Shown: piece by piece, positions 8,494 through 17,568 of the stretch | Layout of the letters: each line of letters opens with the position of its first letter | How positions within the stretch are numbered: position 1 is the stretch's first letter | NCBI GenBank assembly: GCA_964242415.1 | Contig: CAXTAT010000002.1 | Location: 248,001 to 312,000, forward strand | Origin: DASWOJ01 sp964242415 | GTDB taxonomy: Bacteria > Pseudomonadota > Alphaproteobacteria > Acetobacterales > Acetobacteraceae | Direction: 5' to 3' | Length of the DNA: 64,000 nt | Translations under genes and position numbers: made by a program | Notes under the pieces: model-generated | The model's input: only the letters and a program-made list of their open reading frames with translations | Databases searched by the model: none | Told to the model about the DNA's origin: nothing

Positions 8494-9360
8494 TCAAGCG
8501 ATCTGCAACGACTGCATCGCCACCTCGACCTCCTGAAAACTCGGCATGTGCTGGTTCGGCGCCATCTTGCGCCCGGTCTCCACGCTGACCTGCGGGGCAT
8601 TGCCGTGCAGGTGCGTGACCAGCACGGCGCGGATCACGTCGTAGTACTTGGCCTCCTCCTCCACCACGCCCTTCAGCCTCGCAGCGAACGGACCGGCCAT
8701 GCCGTAGGCCAGCAGCACCCCCAGGAACGTGCCCACCAGCGCCCCGCCGATCATGGCGCCCAGAACCGCGGGGGGCTCGCTGATGTGCGACATCGTCTTG
8801 ATCACCCCTAGCACCGCCGCGACGATGCCCAGCGCCGGCAGGCCGTCGGCCATGTTCTGCAGGGCGTGCGCCGGGTGCAACTCCTCATGCAAGGTCTTCT
8901 TCAGCTCGCGGCCCATCAGGTCCTCGATCTGGTGCGGGTCGTCGGCGTTCATGCCGAGCATCCGCAGGTAGTCGCAGATCATCGCCGTCGCGTGGTGGTT
9001 GGCGAGGATGGCTGGGAACTTCTTGAAGGCGGTGCTGTCCTCGGGCTTCTCGATGTGCGGCTCCAGCGCCATGATGCCCTTGCTGCTCGCCAGCCGGGTG
9101 AAGAAGAACATCAGGCTCAGCAGGTCGATGTAGTGCTGCTTGCCGAAGGTGGCGCCCTTCATGATCTTTTTGAAGCCGCCCAGGGTGTGCTTGATGTCGT
9201 GCATGGAGTTGCCCATGACGAAGGTGCCGATGGCGGCGCCGCCAATGGTCAGCAGCTCGAACGGCATGGCCTCGATCAGCGGCTCCAGGCTGCCGCCGGA
9301 CAGGATGTAGCTGCCGAACACGCAGACCAGCAGGAAGACCAGGCCGCCGATGGTCAGCAT
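8494..9360 (-). CDS. motA: Flagellar motor stator protein MotA
   Basis: A 288-residue proton-channel stator subunit. Four membrane segments are visible: GGLVFLLVCVFGSYIL at the N-terminus, FELLTIGGAAIGTFVMG, and the late pair GLPALGIVAAVLGVIKTM and MIGGALVGTFLGVLLAYG. The cytoplasmic loop holds the charged region that contacts FliG. Length and order match alphaproteobacterial MotA. It lies downstream of motB with a type A repeat between them; no other flagellar genes are in the window. Confidence 0.95.
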   Translation of the reverse strand: MLTIGGLVFLLVCVFGSYILSGGSLEPLIEAMPFELLTIGGAAIGTFVMGNSMHDIKHTLGGFKKIMKGATFGKQHYIDLLSLMFFFTRLASSKGIMALEPHIEKPEDSTAFKKFPAILANHHATAMICDYLRMLGMNADDPHQIEDLMGRELKKTLHEELHPAHALQNMADGLPALGIVAAVLGVIKTMSHISEPPAVLGAMIGGALVGTFLGVLLAYGMAGPFAARLKGVVEEEAKYYDVIRAVLVTHLHGNAPQVSVETGRKMAPNQHMPSFQEVEVAMQSLQIA

Positions 9361-9390
9361 GCGGCGCTACCGGGCCAGCGGGGGGTTGCC

Positions 9391-9481
9391 GTTGCGAGGG
9401 GCGCTTGCAGCGCCGAGGGGCGGCCAGCGCGGTCTGCATGGCTCCTGGATTGCCGCGTCGCCGCGCTCCTCGCAATGATGG
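9391..9481. repeat. Dispersed REP-like inverted repeat (type A)
   Basis: Diverged copy between motA and motB: GTTGCGAGGGGCGCTTGC at the left, TGGATTGCCGCG and CTCCTCGCAATGATG at the right. It sits in the spacer of a pair that is usually tightly coupled. Confidence 0.65.
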
Positions 9482-9502
9482 CGGGGATGGGCATGGCGGG
9501 GG

Positions 9503-10555
9503 TCAACGCGCGGGCCTGTCGCGCAGCACCAGGATGGCGATGCGGCGGTTGGCGGCGGCCAGGGGATCACCGGGCAGTAGCGGCTCGCGGTCAGCGTGGC
9601 CGGCGACGGCGTGGATGCGGGCCTCCGGCAGCCCGGCGTCCGTCAGCAGGCGGCGGGTGGCGTTGGCGCGGTCGGCCGACAGGTCCCAGTTGCTGCGGTC
9701 GCCGCCCCGATACGGCTGGGCGTCGGTATGGCCGGCAATGCTGATGCCCTCGGGCAGGCGCAGCAGCACCGGGGCGACCTTGGCCAGCAGCGCCCGCGCC
9801 CGGTCGTTCAGGGCAGCGGACCCGCTTGCGAACATCGGCTGCTTGTCCTCATCCACGATCTGGATGCGCAGGCCCTCGGGCGTCAGGTCCACCTGCAACT
9901 GCTTGGCGATGGGGGCCAGCACCGGGTCGTTGCGCACCGCGTCCTGAATTTGCTGGGCGGCGCGTTCCAACTGCTCGCGCTCGGCGGTGGCGGGTGATTT
10001 GGCGCCCGGGCGCGGGATGTCGGCCTGCAGCTTGCTGTCGGCCTTGCCCGTGAGGTCCGGCAGGTCAGCCGGGACAGGATCGGCCAGGGGATCGGTATCC
10101 GGGGAGGGGGTCGCGCGCAGGGCCGCGGCGGTGCCGCCGTCGCGGGCGGTGGGGATCAGGGCGGAGCCGGCCGCCTTGGACGGCGCGCTTTGCGCGGGAA
10201 CGTCGCCCTCGTCCTCGTCGGTATCGACGTTGGGGTGGGGCGGGGCGAACACCACCTGCACCGCGCCCCGGTCGGACGCCAGCGAGCCGTCGATGTTAGG
10301 GGTGTGACCGCCGAATGGGGCGCCGAAGCCGCTGGCGGTGCGCGCCAGCACGTTGTTCGGGCTGAAATAATCCGCCAGGCCCTTGCGCTGTTCCTCCGTA
10401 GTGGCGTTCAGCAGCCACATCAGCAGGAAGAACGCCATCATGGCGGTGACGAAGTCGGCATAGGCGACCTTCCAGGCGCCGCCGTGATGCCCGCCCTCCA
10501 CCACTTCCTCTCTGCGGATGATGATGGTGGGCTTGTCTGATTTCTTGGCCGCCAT
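9503..10555 (-). CDS. motB: Flagellar motor protein MotB (OmpA-like peptidoglycan-binding)
   Basis: Stator anchor of the flagellar motor. It begins MAAKKSDKPTIIIRREE and has one membrane helix, VAYADFVTAMMAFFLLMWLL, in which the aspartate of YADFVTAMMAFF is the essential proton-carrying residue. A long Pro/Ala linker is followed by an OmpA-like domain (SIAGHTDAQPYRGGDRSNWD, then LSADRANATRRLL) that binds peptidoglycan. I prefer ATG 10555 because the family starts directly before the KPTIII stretch; an in-frame ATG at 10603 is possible. It is transcribed ahead of motA. Confidence 0.93.
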   Translation of the reverse strand: MAAKKSDKPTIIIRREEVVEGGHHGGAWKVAYADFVTAMMAFFLLMWLLNATTEEQRKGLADYFSPNNVLARTASGFGAPFGGHTPNIDGSLASDRGAVQVVFAPPHPNVDTDEDEGDVPAQSAPSKAAGSALIPTARDGGTAAALRATPSPDTDPLADPVPADLPDLTGKADSKLQADIPRPGAKSPATAEREQLERAAQQIQDAVRNDPVLAPIAKQLQVDLTPEGLRIQIVDEDKQPMFASGSAALNDRARALLAKVAPVLLRLPEGISIAGHTDAQPYRGGDRSNWDLSADRANATRRLLTDAGLPEARIHAVAGHADREPLLPGDPLAAANRRIAILVLRDRPAR

Positions 10556-10642
10556 GAGGAGGTCCCATCTTGGGTTCGCCGGCTTAGGTTCGCGGGGCAG
10601 CATGGCGGCAAAGGCTTAAAAGCGTGCTAATCCCAGAACATC

Positions 10643-11335
10643 ATGGGAACCGAAGCTTGCAACGCCCCAAATTCCGACATCCCGACTTCCGGCACCCCGA
10701 TTCCCGGCGCCCCAACCTTCGACGACGCATTCCGCCAGCAGTTGGCGGCGCTGTTCCGCTGGCGGCGCGACGTGCGGCGGTTCCGGCGGGATGCGCTGGC
10801 GCCGGGGCTGCTGGAAGGGCTGCTGCGGATGGCGGACCTGGCGCCCTCGGTGGGCCTCAGCCAGCCGTGGCGCTTTGTCACCGTGGACGACCCGGCGCGG
10901 CGGGCGGCGGTGCGGGCCAGCTTCGCGCGGTGCAACGCGGCGGCCCTGGCGACGCAGGAGGCCGGCCGGGCCGGGCTGTATGCGCGGCTGAAGCTGGCCG
11001 GGCTGGACGACGCGCCGTGCCACCTGGCGGTGTTTGCCGAACCCGATCCGGCGCAGGGGCACGGGCTGGGCCGGGGCACGATGCCGGAGATGGTGCAGTA
11101 TTCGGCCGTCATGGCGGTGCACACGCTGTGGCTGGCGGCACGGGCGGCGGGGCTGGGGCTGGGCTGGGTGTCGATTATCGACCCGGCCGCCGTGGCAGGC
11201 GCGCTGGACGTGCCCAGCGAGTGGGGGCTGATCGGCTATTTCTGCCTGGGATATCCGGAGGCGGAACGGGATACGCCGGAGCTGGAACTAGCGGGATGGG
11301 AGCAGCGGGCAGTCCCGGCGGTGCTGCGGCGATAG
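10643..11335 (+). CDS. bluB: 5,6-dimethylbenzimidazole synthase BluB
   Basis: Flavin-destroying enzyme that converts reduced FMN to 5,6-dimethylbenzimidazole, the lower ligand of cobalamin. The protein is 230 residues with a nitroreductase-like fold. Signatures are FRWRRDVRRFRRDAL, MADLAPSVGLSQPWRFV, the MPEMVQYSAVMAVHTLWLAA helix and GLGWVSIIDP. The N-terminal ~25 residues are Pro/Thr-rich and may not all be translated. It is divergent from motB and has no cobalamin genes beside it. Confidence 0.92.
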   Translation: MGTEACNAPNSDIPTSGTPIPGAPTFDDAFRQQLAALFRWRRDVRRFRRDALAPGLLEGLLRMADLAPSVGLSQPWRFVTVDDPARRAAVRASFARCNAAALATQEAGRAGLYARLKLAGLDDAPCHLAVFAEPDPAQGHGLGRGTMPEMVQYSAVMAVHTLWLAARAAGLGLGWVSIIDPAAVAGALDVPSEWGLIGYFCLGYPEAERDTPELELAGWEQRAVPAVLRR

Positions 11336-11560
11336 CCGTCCGGCGATGACCTGCCAATGCTGCCGGCCACCATGCTGCCGGCCGGGCATTATAGGGCTGC
11401 AACGGTGCTTCCGATGCTGCCGTGCCCGCGGGGCCGCTCGCCGGGGCGGGCCGTCCAGAAGGCGACGCCGCTGATCGCACTGCCGGGGGCCTGGTCGCCG
11501 CTGCGCTGACGGCCGCCGCCATTGCTCTTGACCCTGACCGCTGCGGTCCCGAACGGTGCC

Positions 11561-11654
11561 GTCATTGCGAGCCGGCCTCGGCGCGGCAATCCAGGCGGCA
11601 AGCACCGCCGTGGTCCCCCGGACCGCCGCGCCGCAAGCACGGCCTGCAGTGACG
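11561..11654. repeat. Dispersed REP-like inverted repeat (type A)
   Basis: GTCATTGCGAGCCGGCCTCG and GCGGCAATCC on the left, GCCGCAAGCACGGCCTGCAG and TGACGG on the right. It occupies most of the ~350-base gap between bluB and the convergent DUF3140 gene; nothing else is recognisable there. Confidence 0.7.
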
Positions 11655-11691
11655 GAGCGCCCTCGCCGGTCAGACCCACGCGCGGTCGGCG

Positions 11692-12063
11692 TCACTCCGC
11701 CAGGGGATCGTGGCCCCAGTTCATCAGCGACTTGCGCCAGCGCGTGTCCGCGACCTCGCCCTGCGGCCGTTGGGCCGAGTGGCGGTGAACATAGCCGACC
11801 ACCTTGCGCATGGCGGCCAGGTCGTCGTCGGATAGGTCGGCCTGCCGCTTCGCCTTCAGCTCCAGGATGCGGCGGCCCATGCCGTGGCCGACCGACTCCT
11901 CCCCGCCGTCATGCGTGACGCGCTCGCCCTCCGGCGTCATGCCGACGGCGTGGCTGTCGGGGCTGTCCAGCCACTTGCGGAGCGCGGCGGGCGTCATGTT
12001 CACGACGCGCCTGAACTCGGCCAGCGTTTCGGCCCGGTCCTGTTCGGGCGTGGGGTGGGTCAT
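11692..12063 (-). CDS. DUF3140 domain protein
   Basis: A 123-residue small soluble protein. VNMTPAALRKWLDSPDSHAV, a charged centre (GGEESVGHGMGRRIL), DDLAAMRKVVGYVHRHSAQR and the terminal RKSLMNWGHDPL match DUF3140, a family common in actinobacteria and soil proteobacteria with no known activity. The start at 12063 is set by GGAGG (complement of 12072-12076) with an 8-base spacer; the longer frame upstream is not supported. The roughly 360 bases up to the next gene contain no feature I can recognise. Confidence 0.78.
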   Translation of the reverse strand: MTHPTPEQDRAETLAEFRRVVNMTPAALRKWLDSPDSHAVGMTPEGERVTHDGGEESVGHGMGRRILELKAKRQADLSDDDLAAMRKVVGYVHRHSAQRPQGEVADTRWRKSLMNWGHDPLAE

Positions 12064-12424
12064 GCGCATATCCTCCAAGGCCGCTCCATGCCCTGCAGCA
12101 GCGGACGACGGCGGGAGAAGTTGCAGGCGGCCGCCGTCATGCGGCCGCCCGGGTCCGGCGCCCACCGCAATCGGGCTGCACGGAGGCGTCCTATCCCAGG
12201 CGGGCAGCGCGCGGCTGGGATCGGCAAGACGGCAGCACAGCACATCCCCGATGCCTTCAAAGAGGATTGGGAACCATGCCGGGCAATGAGGGTTGGCATG
12301 GTTCGCCGCTGCGCCTGGCCGGCACCGCTGCCGCACCGCTGCCTGCACAGGCGCGGCCGCCGGTGCGCCGGGGGTTAGCCGGAGCGGAATGCGATATCGG
12401 CGCCGGTGGCGGGAAGGACGAGTT

Positions 12425-14140
12425 TTGGGCGAGGACAATCTAGCCGGCCGCGATCCGCCCTCCCGCCCGCAGCCAGGCCGGATGAGCCGCGAAGGCGAGC
12501 ACATCACCGCCGAGCTGGCGGGCCTCGACGATGGCTCCGACCCGTTTGCCGCCGCGGTCCGGGTGACGCGGATGCCCATGGTCATCACCAACCCCAGGGA
12601 CGCCGAGAACCCCATCGTGTTCGCCAACGACTCGTTCTGCCGCCTGACCGGCTACACGCGCGAGGAAGTGCTCGGCCGCAACTGCCGTTTCCTGCAGGGG
12701 CCGGAAACCGACCCGGCGACGATTGACCGCATCCGCGATGCCATCGCCGCGCAAGAGCCCATCGAGATCGACATCCGCAACCACCGCAAGGACGGGTCGG
12801 CGTTCTGGAACCGGCTGCTGATCGCCCCGGTGAATGACGCGGCGGGCGCCCTGAACTACTTCTTCGCCAGCCAGTACGACGTCAGCAGCGAGCGCGACCA
12901 GCTTGCCGCCCGCACCCGCGAGCTGGCCGCGGCCGAGGCCAGGCTGCGCGCCGAGGCCGCGGAGCGCGCCCAGGTCGAGGAGGCCTTACGCCAGTCGGTG
13001 AAGATGGAGGCGGTGGGGCAGCTCACGGGCGGCATCGCGCACGACTTCAACAACATGCTGCAGGCGATCAGCGGCAGCCTGGACCTGATGATGCGCCGGG
13101 CCGGGCAGGGGCGGGCGGGCGAGGCGCTGCCGCTCATGCAGGGCGCGCGCCGGACGGTGGACCGGGCGGCGGCGCTGACCAACCGGCTGCTGGCCTTCGC
13201 GCGGCGGCAGGCGCTGCAGCCCATGCCGGTCGTGCTCGACACGCTGGTCGAGGGCATGGCCGACCTGATCCGCCATACCGTGGGGCCGGACGTGCAGGTT
13301 GCGCTGGAGATGGGCGATGGCGAGTGGGTCGTGCTGTGCGATCCCAACCAGATGGAGAGCGCGCTGCTGAACCTGGCGATCAACGCCCGGGACGCCATGC
13401 CCGGCGGCGGGCGGCTCCGCGTCAGCACCCGGGACGTGGCGTTGACGACCGCCGAGCTGGTCGGCCAGGACGGCGCGCGGCCCGGCCCGTATGTGGAGCT
13501 TGCGGTGGCCGACACCGGCAGCGGCATGAACGAGGCCACCCGGGCGCGGGCGCTGGAGCCGTTCTTCACCACGAAGCCGCTTGGGCAGGGGACGGGGCTG
13601 GGGCTGTCGCAGATCTACGGCTTCGTGCGCCAGTCGGGCGGCGTCGTCCGCCTCGACAGCACGCCGGGCCAGGGTACCACCGTGCTGCTGTACTTCCCCA
13701 AGCAGGCGTCCACGGACGCGCAGGGCGAACCGCCCGCGCTGCAACCAGTGCAGGGAGACGCCGCGGGGACCGCGACGGTGCTGCTGGTCGAGGACCAGGA
13801 CGACGTCCGCGCTGTCGTCGCCGAGCGGTTGCGCGAGCTTGGCTACATGGTGCTGGAGGCGGGGGATGGGTCCGCGGCCCTGCCACTGCTTCGCTCGGAG
13901 GCGCGCGTCGATTTGCTGGTGACCGACGTGGGCCTGCCGGGAGGGCTGAACGGGCGGCAGATCGCCGATGCGGCGCGCGAGCGGTGGCCGGGGCTGTCGG
14001 TGCTGTTCATCACGGGCTATGCGGGCGGTGCGCTTGAGGGGCAGCTCGCCCCGGGGATGCAGGTAATCGGCAAGCCGTTTGCGCTGGATGCGCTGGCGGC
14101 CAAGGTGCGGATGATGCTTGAGGCGGGCAGCGGCCAATAG
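12425..14140 (+). CDS. LOV-domain hybrid histidine kinase with receiver domain
   Basis: A 571-residue predicted blue-light sensor kinase. In order it has a LOV/PAS domain with the flavin-binding GRNCRFLQGP motif (the Cys forms the photo-adduct), a short coiled coil, a HisKA segment with the phospho-acceptor in GGIAHDFNNML, an HATPase domain (NLAINARDAMPGGG, then ADTGSGM and GTGLGLSQIYGFV), and a C-terminal receiver (LLVEDQDDVR; phospho-Asp in LLVTDVGLPGG). No membrane helix is present. TTG 12425 has a Shine-Dalgarno-like GGAAGGA at 12412-12418; ATG 12482 is the alternative start (552 residues). No output regulator is adjacent. Confidence 0.9.
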   Translation: MGEDNLAGRDPPSRPQPGRMSREGEHITAELAGLDDGSDPFAAAVRVTRMPMVITNPRDAENPIVFANDSFCRLTGYTREEVLGRNCRFLQGPETDPATIDRIRDAIAAQEPIEIDIRNHRKDGSAFWNRLLIAPVNDAAGALNYFFASQYDVSSERDQLAARTRELAAAEARLRAEAAERAQVEEALRQSVKMEAVGQLTGGIAHDFNNMLQAISGSLDLMMRRAGQGRAGEALPLMQGARRTVDRAAALTNRLLAFARRQALQPMPVVLDTLVEGMADLIRHTVGPDVQVALEMGDGEWVVLCDPNQMESALLNLAINARDAMPGGGRLRVSTRDVALTTAELVGQDGARPGPYVELAVADTGSGMNEATRARALEPFFTTKPLGQGTGLGLSQIYGFVRQSGGVVRLDSTPGQGTTVLLYFPKQASTDAQGEPPALQPVQGDAAGTATVLLVEDQDDVRAVVAERLRELGYMVLEAGDGSAALPLLRSEARVDLLVTDVGLPGGLNGRQIADAARERWPGLSVLFITGYAGGALEGQLAPGMQVIGKPFALDALAAKVRMMLEAGSGQ

Positions 14141-14200
14141 CGGCGGCCGTTGCATGCTTTGATCGGCTTGCCCACGCCCAAGCTCGTCATCGCCCGTCTT

Positions 14201-14305
14201 TCATTGCGAGGGGCGCTTGCGATGCGGCAATCCAGGGGGTGCCAGACCGAGACTACAGCCCGTGCCATCCTGGATTGCCACGCCGCAAGCGCGGCTCGCA
14301 ATGAT
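14201..14305. repeat. Dispersed REP-like inverted repeat (type A)
   Basis: One of the best-preserved copies: TCATTGCGAGGGGCGCTTGC and GCGGCAATCCAGGGG, then CCTGGATTGCCACGCCGCAA and GCGCGGCTCGCAATGATGGC. The arms are perfectly complementary in the core. It lies between the convergent kinase and dehydratase genes. Confidence 0.8.
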
Positions 14306-14398
14306 GGCGGCATACTTGAGGGTAAGGGCCGCTGATATAATCCGGGATGACTGGGGTCTTGGCCCGTAATCGGAGAGCCACGGCAGCAATCCAGGCTG

Positions 14399-15388
14399 TC
14401 ATCCCGCCAAGGCCCGCCCGAACACCCCCGGGTCCACGTTCCCCCCGCTCAGCACCGCCCCCACCACCCGGCCCTGCGCCGCAAAGCGCCCCGAGAGCAG
14501 CGCCGCCAGCGCCACTGCCCCGCCGGGTTCCAGCACCAGCTTCAGGTGGATGAACGCGAACCGCATCGCCGCCAGCACCTCCGCGTCCGACACCACCACG
14601 CCCCCGGCCAGCCGCGGCTGGTTGACGGCAAACGTCAGCGCCCCCGGCATCGGCGCCAGCAGCGCGTCGCACAGCGTGGACCCGCCGGGCGCATTGCCCT
14701 GCCGCACGCCGCTCTGCAACGAGCGCCTGGTGTCGTCCGACCCCTCCGGCTCCACCGCCCAAACCTCGGTCCCCGGCGAAACCCCCTCCATCGCCAGCGC
14801 GCACCCGGCCACCATGCCGCCGCCTCCGGTGCACACCAGCAGCGCGTCCATCCGCTGGCCCGCCGCCACCGCATCCGCCGCCAGCTCCAGCGCCAGCGTG
14901 CCCTGCCCGGCGATCACGTGCGGGTGCTCGAACGGCGGCACCAGGGTGGCGCCGGTGCGGGCGGCGAAGGCGGCGGACAGCGCCTCGCGGTCGTCGGCCT
15001 GGCGGTCGTAGGGGACCACCGTGGCGCCCCAGCGGCGGGTGGCGTCGCGCTTCACCGCCGGGGCGTCGGCGGGCATGAACACGGTGGCCGCCGCACCCGC
15101 CGCCGCCGCCGCGCAGCCGACGGCCTGGCCGTGGTTGCCGCTGCTGTGCGTCACCACACCGGCCCGGCGCTCGGCAGCGGTCAGTTGCAGCACGGCGTTG
15201 GTGGCACCGCGCAGCTTGAAGCTGCCGGTGCGTTGCAGGCACTCGGGCTTTAGCAGGATGGTTCCGCCGGCCTGCTCGTCCAGCAGGGCGTTCCGCAGCA
15301 TCGGGGTGCGGACGATCACGCCGTCCACCCGGCGGGCGGCGGCGGCGACGTCATCCGGGGTGGGAGGGGCCGGGATGGCAGGCGTCAT
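14399..15388 (-). CDS. PLP-dependent serine/threonine dehydratase (or serine racemase-like)
   Basis: A 329-residue fold-type II PLP enzyme that deaminates L-threonine or L-serine to the 2-oxo acid, or racemises serine. The Schiff-base lysine is in TGSFKLRGA, followed by VVTHSSGNHGQAVG, the phosphate-binding glycine loop CTGGGGMVAG and LSGGNVDPG near the end. No ACT regulatory domain is present, so it is the short catabolic form rather than the isoleucine-regulated IlvA. Its start overlaps the stop of the upstream glycosyltransferase gene by 4 bases (ATGA), so both are co-translated. Confidence 0.88.
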   Translation of the reverse strand: MTPAIPAPPTPDDVAAAARRVDGVIVRTPMLRNALLDEQAGGTILLKPECLQRTGSFKLRGATNAVLQLTAAERRAGVVTHSSGNHGQAVGCAAAAAGAAATVFMPADAPAVKRDATRRWGATVVPYDRQADDREALSAAFAARTGATLVPPFEHPHVIAGQGTLALELAADAVAAGQRMDALLVCTGGGGMVAGCALAMEGVSPGTEVWAVEPEGSDDTRRSLQSGVRQGNAPGGSTLCDALLAPMPGALTFAVNQPRLAGGVVVSDAEVLAAMRFAFIHLKLVLEPGGAVALAALLSGRFAAQGRVVGAVLSGGNVDPGVFGRALAG

Positions 15389-16902
15389 GGCGTCTCCTGG
15401 GCGAGAGGAAGGCGCGGCGGCGCCTGGGTGGAAGTCAGGCGCAGCAGCGCCTGGGTGGACGGCAAGCGCACCAGCGGAATGCCGGGGCGGGGCAGCACAC
15501 GATAGGCGCGGAAGCGTTCGGCCTCCACCCCGTTGCGGGCACGGACCAGCTCGCCCACCGGGTCAGCCGCGGCCCATAGGGCAGGGTCCGGCGGCTCGCG
15601 GTGGCGCTGGCTGACCAGCAGCAGTCCCGGACCGGGGCCAGGCGGACCGGACGCCGCGGCGGTGGGCAGACGAAGCAGGGACCAGCGGGCGGCGCTGTCC
15701 GGGCTGTCCGCGGCCAGCACGGGGCCGGGCTGCCACCAGGCCAGCAGGGCAGTGGTGGAGTAGCCCTCGGCGGTGGTCCAGCCGGCCCCGGCGGTCTCTC
15801 GCAGGGTGTCGGCGTCGCGCGCCAGGGTGTCCCAGCCGCCGAGGCGGATTAGCGCGGGATCCCATCGCCGGGGCAGCGCCAGGGGGGTGGCGGTGGCCTG
15901 CAGCGTGGCGGCAGCGGTCAGCGCCAGGCCCAGCGCCGCAGCGGGGCGCCAGAGCCGCGTGCAGGCCGCGCCGCCCGCGATCGAGGCGGCCGGATACAGG
16001 ATGGCCGGCCAATTCGCCTGCACCCGGTCCCCCACGGCATGCTGCACGAACACCAGCAGGCCCGGCACGGTCAGCGCCGCCAGCAGGGACCAGGCGGGAT
16101 CGCGCGCCCATCCGCGCCGGACCGCCGCAGCGAGGCCGAGGACCAGGACAACGAACACCAGCGGCGTCGCCAGCCCGACCTGCCCGGCCAGCAGCTCCAG
16201 CAGGTGGCCCGGCGCGGCCGAGGGGTCCCACACGCCGCCGCGCCCGCCCTGCTTCGCCAGGCTGGCCCAGCCATGCACGGCGTTCCAGGCCAGCACCGGG
16301 GCGAACAGCGCCGCCGCCGCCGCCCCGCCCGCCCACAGCCACCCGCGGTGGAACCAGTGCCGCAGCCCCGGCACCCAGGCCAGCCACAGCACGATGCCCA
16401 CGCCCAGGAAGCCGCCGGTGTACTTGCTGTCCAGCGCCAGCCCGGACGCCGCGCCCACCGCCAGCCACCACGCGCCCTGCCCCGTCGCCAGCAGCCGCGC
16501 CAGCGCCCACATCGCCAGCGTCCAGAAGAACACCAGCGGCGTGTCCGGCGTCATCGTCACTGCACCCGCGCCCAGCAGCAGCGTCCCGTTGAACAGCGCC
16601 GCCGCCGGCACCCCCGATCCCGGCAGCAGCGCCCCGCCCGCCCGCGCCAGCAACAGCGTCCCGCCCGCCGCCGACAACGGGCCGAGCAGCCGCACCCCCA
16701 GCGCGCCCTGCCCCGCCAGCAGGGTCCCCGCGCGTATCCAAAGCGCCACCATCGGCGGGTGGTCCAAATAGCCCGGCGCCAGGGCGTGCGACCAAATCCA
16801 ATAGTACGCCTCGTCCCCCGACAGCGGCAGCGCCGCGGCGGCAACCAGCCGTAGGGCGGTCAGGGCGAGCAGGGCCAGCAGCCAAGGGCGGTTCGCGGAC
16901 AT
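15385..16902 (-). CDS. ArnT/GT39-like membrane glycosyltransferase
   Basis: A 505-residue polytopic inner-membrane enzyme of the PMT/ArnT (GT39/GT83) superfamily, which uses polyprenyl-phosphate sugars to glycosylate lipids or proteins on the periplasmic side. The catalytic first-loop signature is LPLSGDEAYYWIWSHAL with the acidic GDE, followed by YLDHPPMVALWI. Roughly ten further hydrophobic helices and a ~150-residue soluble C-terminal part follow. ATG 16902 is chosen because hydrophobic helix 1 begins there; the longer frame to 17223 is not family-like. It is the first gene of a two-gene unit with the dehydratase. Confidence 0.85.
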   Translation of the reverse strand: MSANRPWLLALLALTALRLVAAAALPLSGDEAYYWIWSHALAPGYLDHPPMVALWIRAGTLLAGQGALGVRLLGPLSAAGGTLLLARAGGALLPGSGVPAAALFNGTLLLGAGAVTMTPDTPLVFFWTLAMWALARLLATGQGAWWLAVGAASGLALDSKYTGGFLGVGIVLWLAWVPGLRHWFHRGWLWAGGAAAAALFAPVLAWNAVHGWASLAKQGGRGGVWDPSAAPGHLLELLAGQVGLATPLVFVVLVLGLAAAVRRGWARDPAWSLLAALTVPGLLVFVQHAVGDRVQANWPAILYPAASIAGGAACTRLWRPAAALGLALTAAATLQATATPLALPRRWDPALIRLGGWDTLARDADTLRETAGAGWTTAEGYSTTALLAWWQPGPVLAADSPDSAARWSLLRLPTAAASGPPGPGPGLLLVSQRHREPPDPALWAAADPVGELVRARNGVEAERFRAYRVLPRPGIPLVRLPSTQALLRLTSTQAPPRLPLAQETP

Positions 16903-17065
16903 GCCGCCCGCATCCGCCCGCGCCGGCGCCACGTCAAGCCAGGGCGGCCAAGCTATCCGGGCCGTCCAGCGCCTTGACCGGCTTGCGCCTTGCTTGTGGC
17001 TGCGGGGATGGCTTGCGACGCGGCGTAGGGAGGCCGCCAGCCGGAACCGCAGCCGTTCCGATTCC

Positions 17066-17100
17066 TTGATTGCCGCGCCGAAGCCGGCTCGCAATGACGG
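17066..17100. repeat. Half copy of REP-like repeat (type A)
   Basis: Only the right arm is present: TTGATTGCCGCGCCGAAGCC followed by GGCTCGCAATGACGG. It lies in the ~340-base region upstream of the GlsB-like gene, where nothing else is recognised. Confidence 0.55.
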
Positions 17101-17244
17101 CTGCCTATTCAATGCTGTATAGCAACTATAAGCACGAATGGCGGCCGGCGTCAGGCCGCGCCAAGCATCGGCCACGGAACGAACAGCACGCTGCGGAGTT
17201 AGGGTGCCGACTTCATACGGCACCTCACATGGCGGAGCGGCACC

Positions 17245-17505
17245 ATGGGCAACACCATCCTGGGCACCATCATCATCGGCGGGCTGGCGGGAGTGGTCGC
17301 CAAGTTCCTGATGGGCGGGCGCGAGTTCAGCGGCTTTTTCATCACCATTGCCCTAGGGATCGCCGGGTCGGTCGTGGCGACCTTCCTCGGACAGGCGCTG
17401 GGCTGGTATGGCCCCTATCAAGGGGCACGGTTCATCGGCTCCGTCGTCGGTGCGGTGATCATCCTGGCGGTCTATCGCGCGTTCGCGCGGCCGAGGGTTT
17501 ACTGA
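17245..17505 (+). CDS. GlsB/YeaQ/YmgE family stress-response membrane protein
   Basis: An 86-residue small inner-membrane protein of the transglycosylase-associated (GlsB/YeaQ) family. Three Gly-rich hydrophobic segments are visible: GTIIIGGLAGVVAKFLMGG, FFITIALGIAGSVVATFLG and FIGSVVGAVIILAVYRAF. The family is linked to general stress response and acid or envelope stress; molecular action is unknown. It is monocistronic. Confidence 0.88.
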   Translation: MGNTILGTIIIGGLAGVVAKFLMGGREFSGFFITIALGIAGSVVATFLGQALGWYGPYQGARFIGSVVGAVIILAVYRAFARPRVY

Positions 17506-17568
17506 TGCGCGCGCCGGGGTGAACCGCGGCGGGCCGGGCGGCCCGCCGCTGGCACCCGGCCGCCGATC

